A stretch of 64,000 nt of DNA from Rhynchopus sp. YZ270_cl-10 (GCA_964035575.1 OZ037845.1:1054001-1118000), one strand, 5' to 3'. Positions 20,220 to 30,262 are shown, numbered from the stretch's first letter. Notes: generated by a model from the sequence alone, not told the origin. A program made the numbers and translations.

Positions 20220-21026
20220 TTTTTTTTTGACAGATCTTGTCGATATCACAAGATGTATTAATACGGTAATACCAAATACGCGCAAGGTCCCTTTGCTAGA
20301 CAATTATTGCAGGATATATTACAAGCGAGGTTTCGTGGTGTGTTTCCCAGTCCCTGAAGCTTGATTCTCTGCAATATTTATTGTTACAAAGCCTCAGCAG
20401 AAGCGTAGAGTGTTTTTACCAATGAAAAAAAGGAAAATGTGGACAAAATGTATTCCAACAATTTTCAAAATAAAAGTTCATATTTCAAAATTGTGGGGAC
20501 TTTCCTCCAAACGGTGAGACGCGTCACCTTGATTATTTGATTGCGTTGCTGTGATTGGTCAACTAGAACTCTCTCGCTCTTCGCAGGAACGTTTCCATTT
20601 TTTTTTTCTTTTCAAAATTGTGTGTATATTTATTTCGCAAACCGCGGGGAACCGGTGCCTGCGTCCGCTGATGAACGGTGAGGCGTTTGCACTTTCAAAT
20701 TCTCTTTATTTCTCCGATATTTTCAATCTTCTCTTTTTCGTAAGGTGACTAATAAAGCATCATCTTACCAAACCTTTCTCTCTGTTTTTATACCGTGCCT
20801 GCATCCAGAGGTGTTTGCACCTTCAACTTCACTTTTTTTTTTTTTTTACGACATTGTGTGTACTTTCCAATGCAGTGAAATACTGCTGGACAGCTACACT
20901 AAGCCAACAGATTATCAAACAAAAAATCACCAAAAAAAAAATATTGACAATCAGAGCCAAAACAATACAATCACTTTTCTACAATCTTCTTCTCTTCTCT
21001 TCTACACCTCACCCATCCCACAGAAA
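20220..21026. other. Intergenic region upstream of the SET/MYND gene
   Basis: No gene. It begins with a T-run, then ATCTTGT and ACAAGAT able to pair around CGATATC near 20233-20255. Two copies of the recurring GAGG(C/T)GTTTGCAC motif lie near 20680 and 20808, each enclosed by GTGC and GCAC. The acceptor CATCCCACAG ends at 21023. Confidence 0.55.
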
Positions 21027-23147
21027 ATGAAACAAGCCTTCCGCCTTGCACGGTGCACCCAGCAGAGGTGTACGTACTGCACTGCGTCAAGCAATGTTGG
21101 TGTGTCTGCGAGAGAGGACACTATTGACTTTGATATGACAGTGAAGAGGGAGGCAGAGATGGCGGCAACAGCGAAGAACGCTGTGACAGGTTCGACAAGC
21201 GCTTACGATGAGATAAAGATGGTGCACGTGATCGACCACGGACTGCCTCCTGGCCCTGCAGAGCGTGCTGCAGGAAGCATAGCGTCAAGGTCACCTTTGC
21301 TCATCTCAGAGGAACTGAAGAATCATCCTGAGTACAAAGAAGGCATCAGCTGTCTGGCGTGGGGCCACTTCGACGAAGCTCTGAAGCACTTCGACAACGT
21401 CAGCACCGCAGACCCAAGCTACACACACCACCCGACACTCCTGGTCTGCACAGCGCGCTGTCTCATGGAGGTGGACCGCTACGACCAGGCACTCAAGATC
21501 TTAAAGAAGTGCAGTGTGCTCCATGCAGGCGCCTCGGGTCTGCAGGAGTTGCTTGAGGAGGCCACGTGGGGGTCGGAGTTGAAGAAAGCTTTTGATGAGC
21601 ATGCGCGTGCCAAGGAGGCGAGGCTCGATGAGTCGCGTGCAAAGCGTGGGTACTACGACAAGAGCGATGTCAAGGATGACGTGGACCCAAACCTCGAAAC
21701 CGTGAACCAGCTCCCCCTCGAGCCTGCGGTGCGCGACTGGCTGCGCTCGCATGTTGGCGACGAGGCGCTCGAGAAGATCGGTCTTGCGTACGAACAGGTG
21801 ACAGGGCGCAGCATTGTTGCAAAGAAGTTTATCAAGAAGGGCGACGTCATCTTCAAAGAGAACAGCACCCTCTTCGCACCCGAGCTCCTTAGCGACACTT
21901 TTGATGACAAGACGCTGGACAAGAAGCGTGGCTTGCTCGAAGGCGTCGACACCGTCACAGCACGCGCCACCTACTGCAGCCACTGCCACGGCAGCATGGC
22001 AGGGGAGAGACACAAATGTTCCGACTGCGGGTCCTTCTACTGCTCCCAGGCCTGCCAGGTCAGCGCAGCAGGGAGCTACCACCAGCACGAATGCAAATAC
22101 CTCTCGAACGACGCGATTAAGTCGATCCGAGACAAACTCATTGCTGCAGACCACATGGATATGTGGCGTCGTTACCAGGTCATTATACGGTGTGCGAGCG
22201 TTGCGAGGTTTGTGGACCCTGACATGCAGATGAATGAGCATCCCTTTTTGTCGCACTTCTCATACGTGGAGGGCGAGCACAAGCAGGCCAATGTTGAGAG
22301 GGAGGAACCGAACGCACCGCCGACCTCAGCGCAGGACCACAAGGTGGTGCCCACGATGTACGGCATCATGCAGTTCATCTTCTGCCACCTGTACATGGAG
22401 CACAGCCACGGCGCTGCCTGGAAGACAACCCTCCAGCAGGAAGAGATCAACAAGACGCTCTCAGGCGTCATGCGCGACTACGACGAGCTCTTCGACAAGG
22501 TCAAGGCAAACGTCAACCCCCAGGGTGTCCTGCTGCCGTTCCTTGCCATGGCGAACCACAGCTGCACACCCACCGCACACATCAACTCTAAGAACGAGCT
22601 CGTCGCAGACGAAGACATCTACCCCGGAGGCGGTGTCTCTGTGTCGTACACACCCAAAGGCCTGCCTGTGGAGTGGAAGAGCTTCTGGCTGTTGAAGAAC
22701 CGCAACTTCCAATGCCGCTGTCGCTACTGCTACTTCCGCGAACGCGACTACGGAGTGCTCTCGAACGCAGCGAGGGAGAAGCAGTCGCTGCAGTACGTGC
22801 GTGAGAACGAGGTGCGCAGGCTTGAGGAGGCGGACCCAACCAAGACGCACACCTCAGACGGGCTGCTCACAAAGCGCGGCAAAGAGGAGTTCGAGAACCG
22901 CTTCGACCACCTTCTCATGAAGTACCCAAAAGAGTTCCGCGAAAGCATGCTGCAAGTGCAGGAGCGTGTCATCAAGGACATGGAAGAGAAGCCCCACGAC
23001 GTCCTCGTACGCGAACTCGAAAGCAAAAAATTGCGCCTCGCGCGCTTCGAAAAGCTTGGCCTAGTACCCAAAGAGGCTACAGAGACCATCGGACTGGACA
23101 TTGCGTTGGAGGCAATGGAGTCTGATGGTGAAGTGTCTAGTGCCTGA
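21027..23147 (+). CDS. SMYD-like SET/MYND lysine methyltransferase with N-terminal TPR
   Basis: A single exon of 706 residues, starting three bases after the acceptor AG at 21023; the frame is open further upstream but that part precedes the acceptor. Residues of about 105-190 form TPR-like helices (CLAWGHFDEALKHFDNV, DRYDQALKILKKC). A split SET domain follows: the first part GRSIVAKKFIKKGDVIF, then a MYND zinc finger at about 317-355 with the pattern CxxC...CxxC...CxxxC...HxxxC, then the SET core with NHSC at 510-513, a tyrosine in SVSYTPKG, and the post-SET cysteines CRCRYC. This order is that of SMYD-family protein lysine methyltransferases (established knowledge). Substrate unknown. No targeting signal is clear, though the first 15 residues are basic. 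Confidence 0.88.
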   Translation: MKQAFRLARCTQQRCTYCTASSNVGVSAREDTIDFDMTVKREAEMAATAKNAVTGSTSAYDEIKMVHVIDHGLPPGPAERAAGSIASRSPLLISEELKNHPEYKEGISCLAWGHFDEALKHFDNVSTADPSYTHHPTLLVCTARCLMEVDRYDQALKILKKCSVLHAGASGLQELLEEATWGSELKKAFDEHARAKEARLDESRAKRGYYDKSDVKDDVDPNLETVNQLPLEPAVRDWLRSHVGDEALEKIGLAYEQVTGRSIVAKKFIKKGDVIFKENSTLFAPELLSDTFDDKTLDKKRGLLEGVDTVTARATYCSHCHGSMAGERHKCSDCGSFYCSQACQVSAAGSYHQHECKYLSNDAIKSIRDKLIAADHMDMWRRYQVIIRCASVARFVDPDMQMNEHPFLSHFSYVEGEHKQANVEREEPNAPPTSAQDHKVVPTMYGIMQFIFCHLYMEHSHGAAWKTTLQQEEINKTLSGVMRDYDELFDKVKANVNPQGVLLPFLAMANHSCTPTAHINSKNELVADEDIYPGGGVSVSYTPKGLPVEWKSFWLLKNRNFQCRCRYCYFRERDYGVLSNAAREKQSLQYVRENEVRRLEEADPTKTHTSDGLLTKRGKEEFENRFDHLLMKYPKEFRESMLQVQERVIKDMEEKPHDVLVRELESKKLRLARFEKLGLVPKEATETIGLDIALEAMESDGEVSSA

Positions 23148-23264
23148 GGGCACGTCAGTGAGATGAACGTGACCATTTTGAGAAAACAAGAGAGCTTTTC
23201 ATCTTTTGCACCTCCCCTACACATCCATCCATGCACCTCCTAACAGCATTATTCCCACAACACA

Positions 23265-24569
23265 ATGGTCCACCCTGTGCCTTTCACCGTGAAGATCACA
23301 CACATTTACGACTACTTGTCGTCGAGCCAGCGCAGACCCATCTCTCTTGAGGACATGGTTGAGGGGCTGCGGAAGTTGCAGCTTGAGTTCACAGAGGCAA
23401 CAGCTCAGGAGCTGCACGGGAAGGCGGACGCGAACAACGACGGCTACGTGACGAAGGATGAGCTGTACCGCTTTGGGGAGCTGTACCCGACGCTGGCGGA
23501 CTGCATGTACTACCGAGTGGTGGACTCGGACGAGTCGAAGGCGCGTGTGGCGTGCATCGAAGGCAAGGCGGACAACCTGACACACCTGCGCCAACAGCTC
23601 TGTGGAGCAAAGGAGTCCCTGATGCTCGCACAGCAGGCAGCACAGGAGGCGGAGCTCTCCCTTGCGACGCAGATGCAGAATGTGCAGAGCTGCATGGCAC
23701 GCGAGGAGCAGCTGCGCAACGCGCAGGACCTTGCACGCCAGGAGACGGAACAGGCACGCTGTGAGGTGCGCAGACGCATCAGCGACGCCAACAACGCAAA
23801 GGACAGCGAGCGCCAGGCAGCGACAGCGGCCATGGATGCGAAGCGCCAGGTGGAAGCAACAGCACGCCGCCTTGCCTTCCAGGAGGCGAAGCTGTCGCAG
23901 GCGGAGGAGGCCGTGCGCGAGATTGAGCGGCAGCTGCAGGCAGCACGTAGGAACGTCGAGAGCGAGCAGGGCGAGTGTGCGCGTGCACGTGGCGAGAACC
24001 GCGAGGCTTTAACGCATGAGCAACATTCTGTGGAGCTGCTGAATGAGGCGGGACGTGTCCTGTCGCAGGTACAGGATGAGGTGTCACGTGCTGAGGGCGT
24101 TGTGCAGGACAAGCATACACGCGAGAAGGAAGTGGCACAGAACCTGATTGACTGTGCACAGGAGCTGAGCAACCAGAAGGGCCTGAAGGATGTGTGTGCA
24201 CAGGCAGCGCAGTCTGCGAAGGACCACGAACGCCAGAGCCATGCTGCTGAGGAGGCAGCACTGCGTGTTGTGGAGCATGCTGAGGCTGACCTGGACGACT
24301 TCAACAGACAGCACAAGGATGACGTGATGCGGAGGGAGATGACGAACACAGAGGAGCTGCCGCTGCTGGAGGAGGAGATCACCCTGCGCAAGCAGCGCGA
24401 GACGCTTGAGCAACGCGAGATGCAGCTCAACAACAACGTCACACATCTCAACGGCAAGTCTGACCGCCCTAGCTCACCACCACGCTCTGCAGGTGCCAGG
24501 TCGCCTGCAATGGCCTCCCCTCGTCCTCGCGTGCTGTCCGCCACACCGCAAAGAAGCGGGCGGATGTGA
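23265..24569 (+). CDS. EF-hand plus long coiled-coil protein
   Basis: A 434-residue single-exon product. One canonical EF-hand loop is present at residues 55-66 (DANNDGYVTKDE, with ligands at positions 1, 3, 5 and 12), preceded by a half-site helix pair. From about residue 95 to 400 the sequence is an almost uninterrupted Ala/Glu/Gln/Arg-rich heptad coiled coil. The tail (KSDRPSSPPRSAGARSP) is Ser/Pro/Arg-rich. This is the look of a cytoskeletal or flagellar protein whose assembly may respond to calcium; that role is inference and I cannot name a family. The acceptor CCTAACAG ends at 23246. Confidence 0.75.
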   Translation: MVHPVPFTVKITHIYDYLSSSQRRPISLEDMVEGLRKLQLEFTEATAQELHGKADANNDGYVTKDELYRFGELYPTLADCMYYRVVDSDESKARVACIEGKADNLTHLRQQLCGAKESLMLAQQAAQEAELSLATQMQNVQSCMAREEQLRNAQDLARQETEQARCEVRRRISDANNAKDSERQAATAAMDAKRQVEATARRLAFQEAKLSQAEEAVREIERQLQAARRNVESEQGECARARGENREALTHEQHSVELLNEAGRVLSQVQDEVSRAEGVVQDKHTREKEVAQNLIDCAQELSNQKGLKDVCAQAAQSAKDHERQSHAAEEAALRVVEHAEADLDDFNRQHKDDVMRREMTNTEELPLLEEEITLRKQRETLEQREMQLNNNVTHLNGKSDRPSSPPRSAGARSPAMASPRPRVLSATPQRSGRM

Positions 24570-25734
24570 ACGTCCTGTGCCAAACCTGACTAACCTTATG
24601 TTCATTGTTATGTTCTCTGTAGCAGTACCTGTATCCTGCGAACAGAGCTTTCTTTACCTGTTTGTAATGTATTTTTCTTCCTCCCTATGTTCGGTAGTTG
24701 CATAATTGCCCGAACATATCCTGTACGCCTGTGTTGATTTGTGTACTCACGAATCGTGTTTGAATGAACATTTTTGACAAAAAACCCACGATCCCAGCAT
24801 ATGCATGGTCGTGCCGCTTTTTGTGCAACCTTTCCCAAATAACCTAAACTTATTGAAAGATCGTGCACGGTGAAGACCCATTTCTTTCAATTTTTCTCTT
24901 TTTTATATTTTCAGAGGGGTTCTTCCCTCGCTTCTTTCCTTTTCAAGAACTCGTGAACGGGATGGATTTTTCCTCCCCTCCCCCTTTTTTTTGCTCATTT
25001 CTCGGCCAAAATGTGTGCCGTTTTACATACTCTTTCAATTCTTGGTCACTGCATAGAGCAAACACCCTACATATATGACCCTCTTCCCACCTCTGTTTTA
25101 CATCCCCGCTATGCTCCTACGGGAACACGCCCAAAAATCATATTCGTTTTTTTTCCCTGAAGAACCGGATGCCGGTTCTTCAGGGGAGAAAAAAACAGCG
25201 GCGGTTGCACCTTCGGTATTTTTGCAGCTATTTTTGTGCCCACACAAGCTCACCCCTGCCTGATTCTCTCCTTTGTCGCGCCCCCTTCCTAACAGCATCG
25301 CAAGAAACGACAGAAGGCGCTGTCCTTTCGCAGGTCATAGATCACGTCTAATATTTCTATTGCTTGTTGTGACGCGTGTTTCGTAAATCTTTTGCTGAAG
25401 CTGTATAGTATGAGAACGACATTTCCCCCCTATTGAACAGGCAACAGAGCAAACAGGGCAAAAATTTACGAAAGCAACATTACCACGCAACCAGCTCGTG
25501 AATTTTGAAATTGAATATTTACGGACGCTGTCAAAGAAACTGGACGAGAGTTCCAAATAGTCTCTCAGCTCCACACCGTTTTGGATGTTTGTTCAGCATT
25601 TCCCGCCTTTTCAAGATGACATTGAGAACCCAGCTTGGGGTGATTGTTGATAAAAAAAAGCTGTTACTCTATCACATCCCTCCCTCCCTCACCTCATATT
25701 CCGCACACTTTGGCAGAAAGGCCCCTCTTTTGGG
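24570..25734. other. Intergenic region, T-rich, with one strong hairpin
   Basis: No gene supported. It holds the 3' flank of the coiled-coil gene, a hairpin at 25155-25185 and a T/C-rich stretch before the next acceptor TTTGGCAG ending at 25716. Confidence 0.55.
25155..25185. repeat. Perfect 14-bp inverted repeat with 3-nt loop
   Basis: CCCTGAAGAACCGG and CCGGTTCTTCAGGG are separated by ATG only. The stem is extended by a T-run on the left and an A-run on the right with a small mismatch, giving over 20 paired positions. No gene overlaps it. Confidence 0.85.
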
Positions 25735-26256
25735 ATGGCGCCTGAGAGTGAGTTGGGTGTGGTGATTCGGTTTCTGGATGAAGGGACTGCTGACGTTGTG
25801 CGGAACATGCTGGATGACGAGGGGTTGGAGCTGTCTGTGGAAATGGACTCGGGTGGGGCTGGGACGCTTGGGTGGGTTACTGTAGGGGATCAACACTATC
25901 GAGGTAAGCTGGTACAGCTGCCGACTACGGGTGAGGTGTTTACGCAGGAGAACCCGCAGTTGCATACAAAGTCCTTTGACGTGACTGAGGTCTTGATTGT
26001 TGCTCGAGCACCAGACGTCAAAGGAGGCAGAAACGAGGCCACTCTAGAAGTCGAAATGACCCCTGCCCGCCACCCAGACGGTCTCACATCCACAACACAA
26101 AACATCCGTGAACACTTCGACAGAATCCAAGACGCAATCCCCCTCGCACCCTCCGACACTGAAATACAAGCCCTCCTTGCCGAGGCTCAATGGCTAGAAA
26201 CCATGAAGGAAGATCCCCGCTCAACATTCTCGGTCGAACCAGCTCCTGCTGAGTAG
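25735..26256 (+). CDS. TAF7-like (TAFII55 N-terminal domain) protein
   Basis: A 173-residue single exon. The segment from about residue 8 to 95 follows the TAFII55 N-terminal pattern: FLDEGTADVVRNMLDD, a strand GWVTVGDQHYRGKLVQLPTT, then KSFDVTEVLIV, which corresponds to the AxLVDLPxxxES and YKxADIxQMLxV signature of TAF7. TAF7 is a TFIID subunit that contacts TAF1 and promoters (established knowledge). The remainder (QNIREHFDRIQDAIP) also matches the helical segment after the domain. Euglenozoan transcription machinery is highly diverged, so a recognisable TAF7 would be informative. The acceptor ends at 25716. Family call is moderate because only short motifs are shared. Confidence 0.6.
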   Translation: MAPESELGVVIRFLDEGTADVVRNMLDDEGLELSVEMDSGGAGTLGWVTVGDQHYRGKLVQLPTTGEVFTQENPQLHTKSFDVTEVLIVARAPDVKGGRNEATLEVEMTPARHPDGLTSTTQNIREHFDRIQDAIPLAPSDTEIQALLAEAQWLETMKEDPRSTFSVEPAPAE

Positions 26257-26392
26257 GGTGGGGGGGTGTGGGGTGTGTGGGAGGTATCTCAAAAAATGGT
26301 TTAAAAAAAGGTGAGTGTTTGAGTGTGATTCTGTCAGGGGGGAAAAGTAACACCCATTTTCTTGCAGGGATATTCAAAGAAAGAAATAAACA

Positions 26393-27554
26393 ATGCCGAA
26401 GGCCAAGACCGCCGTGAAGAAGCAGACCAAGCAGGAGTCGGACAAGAACCCCCTGCTCGTGTCGCGCCCGAAGAACTTCTCCGTCGGAAACGACCTGCCC
26501 CCGAAGCGTGATGTGAGCCGTTTCGTGCGCTGGCCCAAGTACATCACCCGCCAGAGGCAGAAGCGTGTGCTTGAGCGCCGTCTTAAGGTATTATTTTTTT
26601 TGGGTAGCACCACATGAACGAAGCAGCCAGGAGCATGCTTCTGTCTCTGCTCTTGTTCTGTGGTTGTGATTATCCCAAACACTGGGGAGTAGCAACGCGT
26701 GCTATGATTATCCATGTGGGGTAGCAGAGGCCTGGCTAGGTTCTGTGATGATCCCGTTCTGCAAGGGTGTGCTGTGTTGTGCTGTGCGGTGAGGTGGTGT
26801 GTGCTGTCTGCGGACCTGCCACCACATCGCACAACACAACACCACGCAGCCCTGTGCATCGAGGCAGTGACATACGTCATGATTACCCTCCTCCAGCTGT
26901 CGTCTCAAACGATGCATGTGCTGCGCAGGACTGAGGTTGCCTTGCCACAAAGAGGATGGAAGAGTGTCGTGCAGAATGGATACATTTACACAAAACATTT
27001 ACACACATGACACATGACAGGTGCCGTCTGCCCTTAACCAGTTCCGTCTGACTCTCGACAAGCAGACCAAGAACGAGCTGTTCAAGCTGATGGAGAAGTA
27101 CACCCCTGAGACCAAGAAGCAGGCTGCCGAGCGTCGTCTGTCCGAGGCAAAGGCCAAGAAGGAGGAGAAGAAGGCGAACCTCGCCAAGAAGGCACCCTGC
27201 CTGAAGTACGGAATCCAGCAGGTGACCCGCATGATCGAGGAGAAGCAGGCCAAGATGGTTGTCATCGCCCACGACGTTGACCCCATCGAGATTGTCGTCT
27301 GGCTTCCCTCCCTGTGCAAGGCACAGAACATCCCTTACTGCATTGTCAAGGGCAAGGCCGCCCTCGGCAAGTTCGTCGGCATGAAGACCTGCACCTGTGT
27401 GTGCTTCACCAGCGTGAAGGGAGAGCACTCCTCCACCTTCTCGAAGCTCCAGGACGCCGTGACCTCTGGATTCAACGGACAGTACGACGAGATGCGCAAG
27501 TCGTGGGGTGGTATGATGATGGGCCGTAAGGGACGCCCCACCAAGTCCGCATGA
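26393..27554 (+). CDS. RPL7A: Ribosomal protein eL8 (RPL7a), copy 1, two exons
   Basis: Exons 26393-26587 and 27021-27554 encode 242 residues. The protein matches eL8: [39 protein letters not shown] at the exon junction, then [16 protein letters not shown], and the L7Ae core [20 protein letters not shown] with [12 protein letters not shown]. The intron is 433 nt and begins GTATTA, one of only two introns in the window without GTATG. The acceptor TTCTTGCAG ends at 26367. A second gene follows 160 bp downstream with near-identical exons. The intron of this copy holds a GTG/CAC-rich inverted repeat (about 26768-26853) absent from copy 2. Confidence 0.97.
26676..26727 (+). other. Block conserved between the introns of the two eL8 genes
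   Basis: AAACACTGGGGAGT, a variable stretch, then GATTATC and GTGGG(G)(A)TAGCAG recur in the intron of copy 2 at 27961-28012, while the rest of the introns do not align. A retained intronic RNA or splicing element is possible. Confidence 0.45.
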
Positions 27555-27714
27555 GCGTAGTTGTTGAGAATATCACTGCTGTGTGCATGACAACGTAGCT
27601 GAGTCAGTCGTTTGAAAAGTCTCCCCACACCCTTCTTTATTGTATTGTGCGTCGCAGTGTTTGCGACATATCAGCAACCATATTACACAGATCCACACAA
27701 AGAAACACTAAACA

Positions 27715-28617
27715 ATGCCGAAGGCCAAGACCGCCGTGAAGAAGCAGACCAAGCAGGAGTCGGACAAGAACCCCCTGCTCGTGTCGCGCCCGAAGAACTT
27801 CTCCGTCGGAAACGACCTGCCCCCGAAGCGTGATGTGAGCCGTTTCGTGCGCTGGCCCAAGTACATCACCCGCCAGAGGCAGAAGCGTGTGCTTGAGCGC
27901 CGTCTTAAGGTATTATTTGTGTTCCATTTTTCATTTTGGCTTCTGCGGTGCACTGTCTTTAAACACTGGGGAGTTACAGAGAATATGTGCGACGATTATC
28001 TGTGGGATAGCAGTCACTGAGGGAACTGTGCGAGAAATAATTGTTTACGTTTTCCTCCACGATTAACTCGTTTTCTTACACAGGTGCCGTCTGCCCTGAA
28101 CCAGTTCCGTCTGACTCTTGACAAGCAGACCAAGAACGAGCTGTTCAAGCTGATGGAGAAGTACACCCCTGAGACCAAGAAGCAGGCCGCCGAGCGCCGT
28201 CTGTCCGAGGCAAAGGCCAAGAAGGAGGAGAAGAAGGCGAACCTCGCCAAGAAGGCACCCTGCCTGAAGTACGGAATCCAGCAGGTGACCCGCATGATCG
28301 AGGAGAAGCAGGCCAAGATGGTTGTCATCGCCCACGACGTTGACCCCATCGAGATTGTCGTCTGGCTGCCCTCCCTGTGCAAGGCACAGAACATCCCTTA
28401 CTGCATTGTCAAGGGCAAGGCCGCCCTCGGCAAGTTCGTCGGCATGAAGACCTGCACCTGTGTGTGCTTCACCAGCGTGAAGGGAGAGCACTCCTCCACC
28501 TTCTCGAAGCTCCAGGACGCCGTGACCTCTGGATTCAACGGACAGTACGACGAGATGCGCAAGTCGTGGGGTGGTATGATGATGGGCCGTAAGGGACGCC
28601 CCACCAAGTCCGCATGA
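27715..28617 (+). CDS. RPL7A: Ribosomal protein eL8 (RPL7a), copy 2, two exons
   Basis: Exons 27715-27909 and 28084-28617 encode the same 242-residue protein as the preceding gene; I see only silent base differences. The intron is 174 nt, also with GTATTA at its 5' end, and is unlike that of copy 1 except for a block at 27961-28014. The acceptor TATTACACAG ends at 27690. The contrast between identical exons and diverged introns and flanks points to gene conversion through cDNA-like or exon-limited tracts, or to strong codon constraint. The stop is followed by TTGTTGAGA in both copies. Confidence 0.97.
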
Positions 28618-28883
28618 GCGTCGTTGTTGAGACTTAGTGTCACGCTGTTGAAGGGTGGCAACGTTGCAGAGAAGAAGTCCATGGCGTGCTCTTGTGCGTC
28701 TGGTATTGTTATGAATGTTACGAACTAAGTCTTTCGAGGATCATATCACAGTTTATCGTGTGGAAAAATAAAAGAACGAATCATTTTACTCTATTATTCT
28801 ACTTGCCCCGTCATCTTGTAACTATAATTACAACACATCCATTCTGACGCAGCAGAGTTCTGTTTCTTTCGGTAATCTCCACA
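28618..28883. other. Spacer between eL8 and the first small-RNA array
   Basis: Nothing recognised. AT-rich, with an AATAAA string near 28770. Confidence 0.5.
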
Positions 28884-28997
28884 CAGCAACATGATGCACA
28901 AAACACAACCATTCGGCCAGAGGTGGCCAACAAAGTCACGGCACCCTCGGTGGGGCTCGAAAAATTATGTCAAACTCAACAGGTCTGATTGTTGCTG
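28884..28997 (+). ncRNA. C/D-box snoRNA-like gene, family C, copy 1
   Basis: C box ATGATGC at 28891-28897 (last base departs from the consensus) and D box CTGA at 28985-28988 are enclosed by a perfect 7-bp terminal stem CAGCAAC/GTTGCTG. The bases just before the D box (AACTCAACAGGT) are complementary to the large-subunit rRNA stretch CCTGTTGAG as I recall it, placing a G opposite the fifth base. The inner part contains a GGCCAGAGGTGGCC hairpin. C/D RNAs guide 2'-O-methylation (established knowledge). Six copies occur in the window. Confidence 0.75.
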
Positions 28998-29042
28998 CTC
29001 TCCTCTTTTGAACACAACCACTTCACATGACACCACACACAG

Positions 29043-29145
29043 CGAGCATGATGACAAAACTTCTTGGCAGCACCGCAAGCTGCTCCCAATACACCTCTCA
29101 GGAGGATATGAGGGTTGGTCTTTCTTTCGCCCCTAGCTGACTCCA
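29043..29145 (+). ncRNA. C/D-box snoRNA-like gene, family D, copy 1
   Basis: C box ATGATGA at 29048-29054; D box CTGA at 29137-29140; short GAG/CTC terminal pairing. The guide before the D box, TCTTTCGCCCCTA, is complementary over 13 bases to TAGGGGCGAAAGA, a highly conserved large-subunit rRNA sequence as I remember it. Four copies occur in the window. Confidence 0.8.
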
Positions 29146-29208
29146 CAACCTGTGCACATTCACACATCACATCACATCACATCACGATGCAACGCACAAC
29201 TGCAGCTT

Positions 29209-29305
29209 CGGAAGTGATGAAAACCACTGATATGCCGCCCCAGTCGGAGCTCCACGAGCGATGCCCGAATAGGCTTTACAATACCTTAGGACACCTCTGA
29301 TCTCT
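29209..29305 (+). ncRNA. C/D-box snoRNA-like gene, family E, copy 1
   Basis: C box GTGATGA at 29214-29220 and D box CTGA at 29297-29300. The D guide CCTTAGGACACCT is the complement of AGGTGTCCTAAGG, a conserved large-subunit rRNA sequence as I recall it. Five copies occur, always with identical guide. Confidence 0.82.
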
Positions 29306-29441
29306 CTTCTGCCTCGAAACACATGAATACTATTTAGATTGAGGAGCTGTTGATGTGATGGAAGGAGCGACACCTCGTACCCCACAAACACACCACACCA
29401 ACAGACACACTATTATCCTTTCCCTTTCCACTCAGATCCAA

Positions 29442-29921
29442 ATGTCTCTGTCCAGACGTGAGGAACACGCACACACAACAGCATGCTCTGATCTGGTGAA
29501 CCCCGTGGACGAGTTTGCACCCGGACAGGTGCTGCGGAAGGGACGGCGTGGGGACGGGGAGCGGTGCTACCTTGTTGCGTGGCGTGGTGCGGAGGGGCTG
29601 TGCACGTGGGAGACGGAGACTGTGCTTGAGGATGCAGGACACGTGCAGCTGTTGCGTGTTGGCAGTGCAGGTGCAGGTGTGGCGCTTGGTGTTGGGGATG
29701 TGGAGACACAGGACACACACAGCAGCAGACGGCGGCAGCGTGCGACGGGGTGTGTGAAGCCGGCACGGAGTGGACCGATGATGCGGGTGGGGTTGGGTGG
29801 ACAGATGCGTGAGGGTGTGTTGCGGACACTCCCACAGAACAAGCCTGTGCCACGTGTTGCGAAGGGGGAGAAGACGAAGGTGAAGCGTCTGCGTGACGAG
29901 TGGCGTGTGTCGCGATGCTGA
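29442..29921 (+). CDS. Small chromo-like domain protein, copy 1
   Basis: A 159-residue single exon. Residues of about 28-75 (VLRKGRRGDGERCYLVAWRG, then CTWETETVLED) follow the chromodomain pattern YxVKWxG...xTWEPxxxL, including the aromatic positions that form the methyl-lysine cage. The rest is basic and Gly/Arg-rich, ending KTKVKRLRDEWRVSRC. A chromatin role is inferred. The acceptor CCACTCAG ends at 29435. A near-identical gene lies at 48473-48952 inside a duplicated block that extends at least 330 bp past the stop and into the following small-RNA array. Confidence 0.65.
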   Translation: MSLSRREEHAHTTACSDLVNPVDEFAPGQVLRKGRRGDGERCYLVAWRGAEGLCTWETETVLEDAGHVQLLRVGSAGAGVALGVGDVETQDTHSSRRRQRATGCVKPARSGPMMRVGLGGQMREGVLRTLPQNKPVPRVAKGEKTKVKRLRDEWRVSRC

Positions 29922-30262
29922 GGTGCATGTGAGACACATCTGTTCTGTCTGACCTGCTTCAGGCAACCCTAACCTTTTATTGCTTTACTTTTCAAGAAAC
30001 ACTTTGGCTGGAACATGTGCACTGCACGTGTTGGCAGCTCTCTTGTCCTTCTTCTTTTGTTTATGTGCACATGAATGTTTGCTTCATGTAAATGCAGAGA
30101 TGTACCAAAACAGTCTGTCAAGCGGCTTTCTATCCACAGCTGCAGGACACTGTCTTGTGCATCTGTATTCTATTTAAACGAACACACAATTCATTCACCC
30201 ATTTCCCCCTTTTCTTTCTCCAATTCCTGCCCTGTTGTGGTTGTGCAGTTTATCCCACCACA
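29922..30262 (+). other. Duplicated 3' flank of the chromo-like gene
   Basis: Nearly identical to 48953-49289. It contains a hairpin-forming stretch (ACATGTGCACTGCACGTGT near 30014) and no open frame of note. Being retained with few changes it may carry 3'-end or RNA signals, or simply be a young duplicate. Confidence 0.6.

Noticed and set aside
19208-20230. Long open frames of SIH, VYT and TVQYS repeats on both strands
   Set aside because: They are open only because perfect 9-bp and 5-bp satellites contain no stop; no start context, acceptor or domain supports them.
20745-21026. N-terminal extension of the SET/MYND frame
   Set aside because: It precedes the acceptor AG at 21023 and is low-complexity T/A-rich DNA.
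23510-24583. Ser/Cys/Arg-rich antisense frame opposite the coiled-coil gene
   Set aside because: Composition is the complement of Ala/Glu/Arg codons; no domain, no acceptor, wrong strand for the whole array.
26588-27020. C/D snoRNA inside eL8 copy 1 intron (GTGATGA near 26741 and CTGA near 26933)
   Set aside because: The boxes are about 190 nt apart and no terminal stem is present; only the shared intron block is reported.
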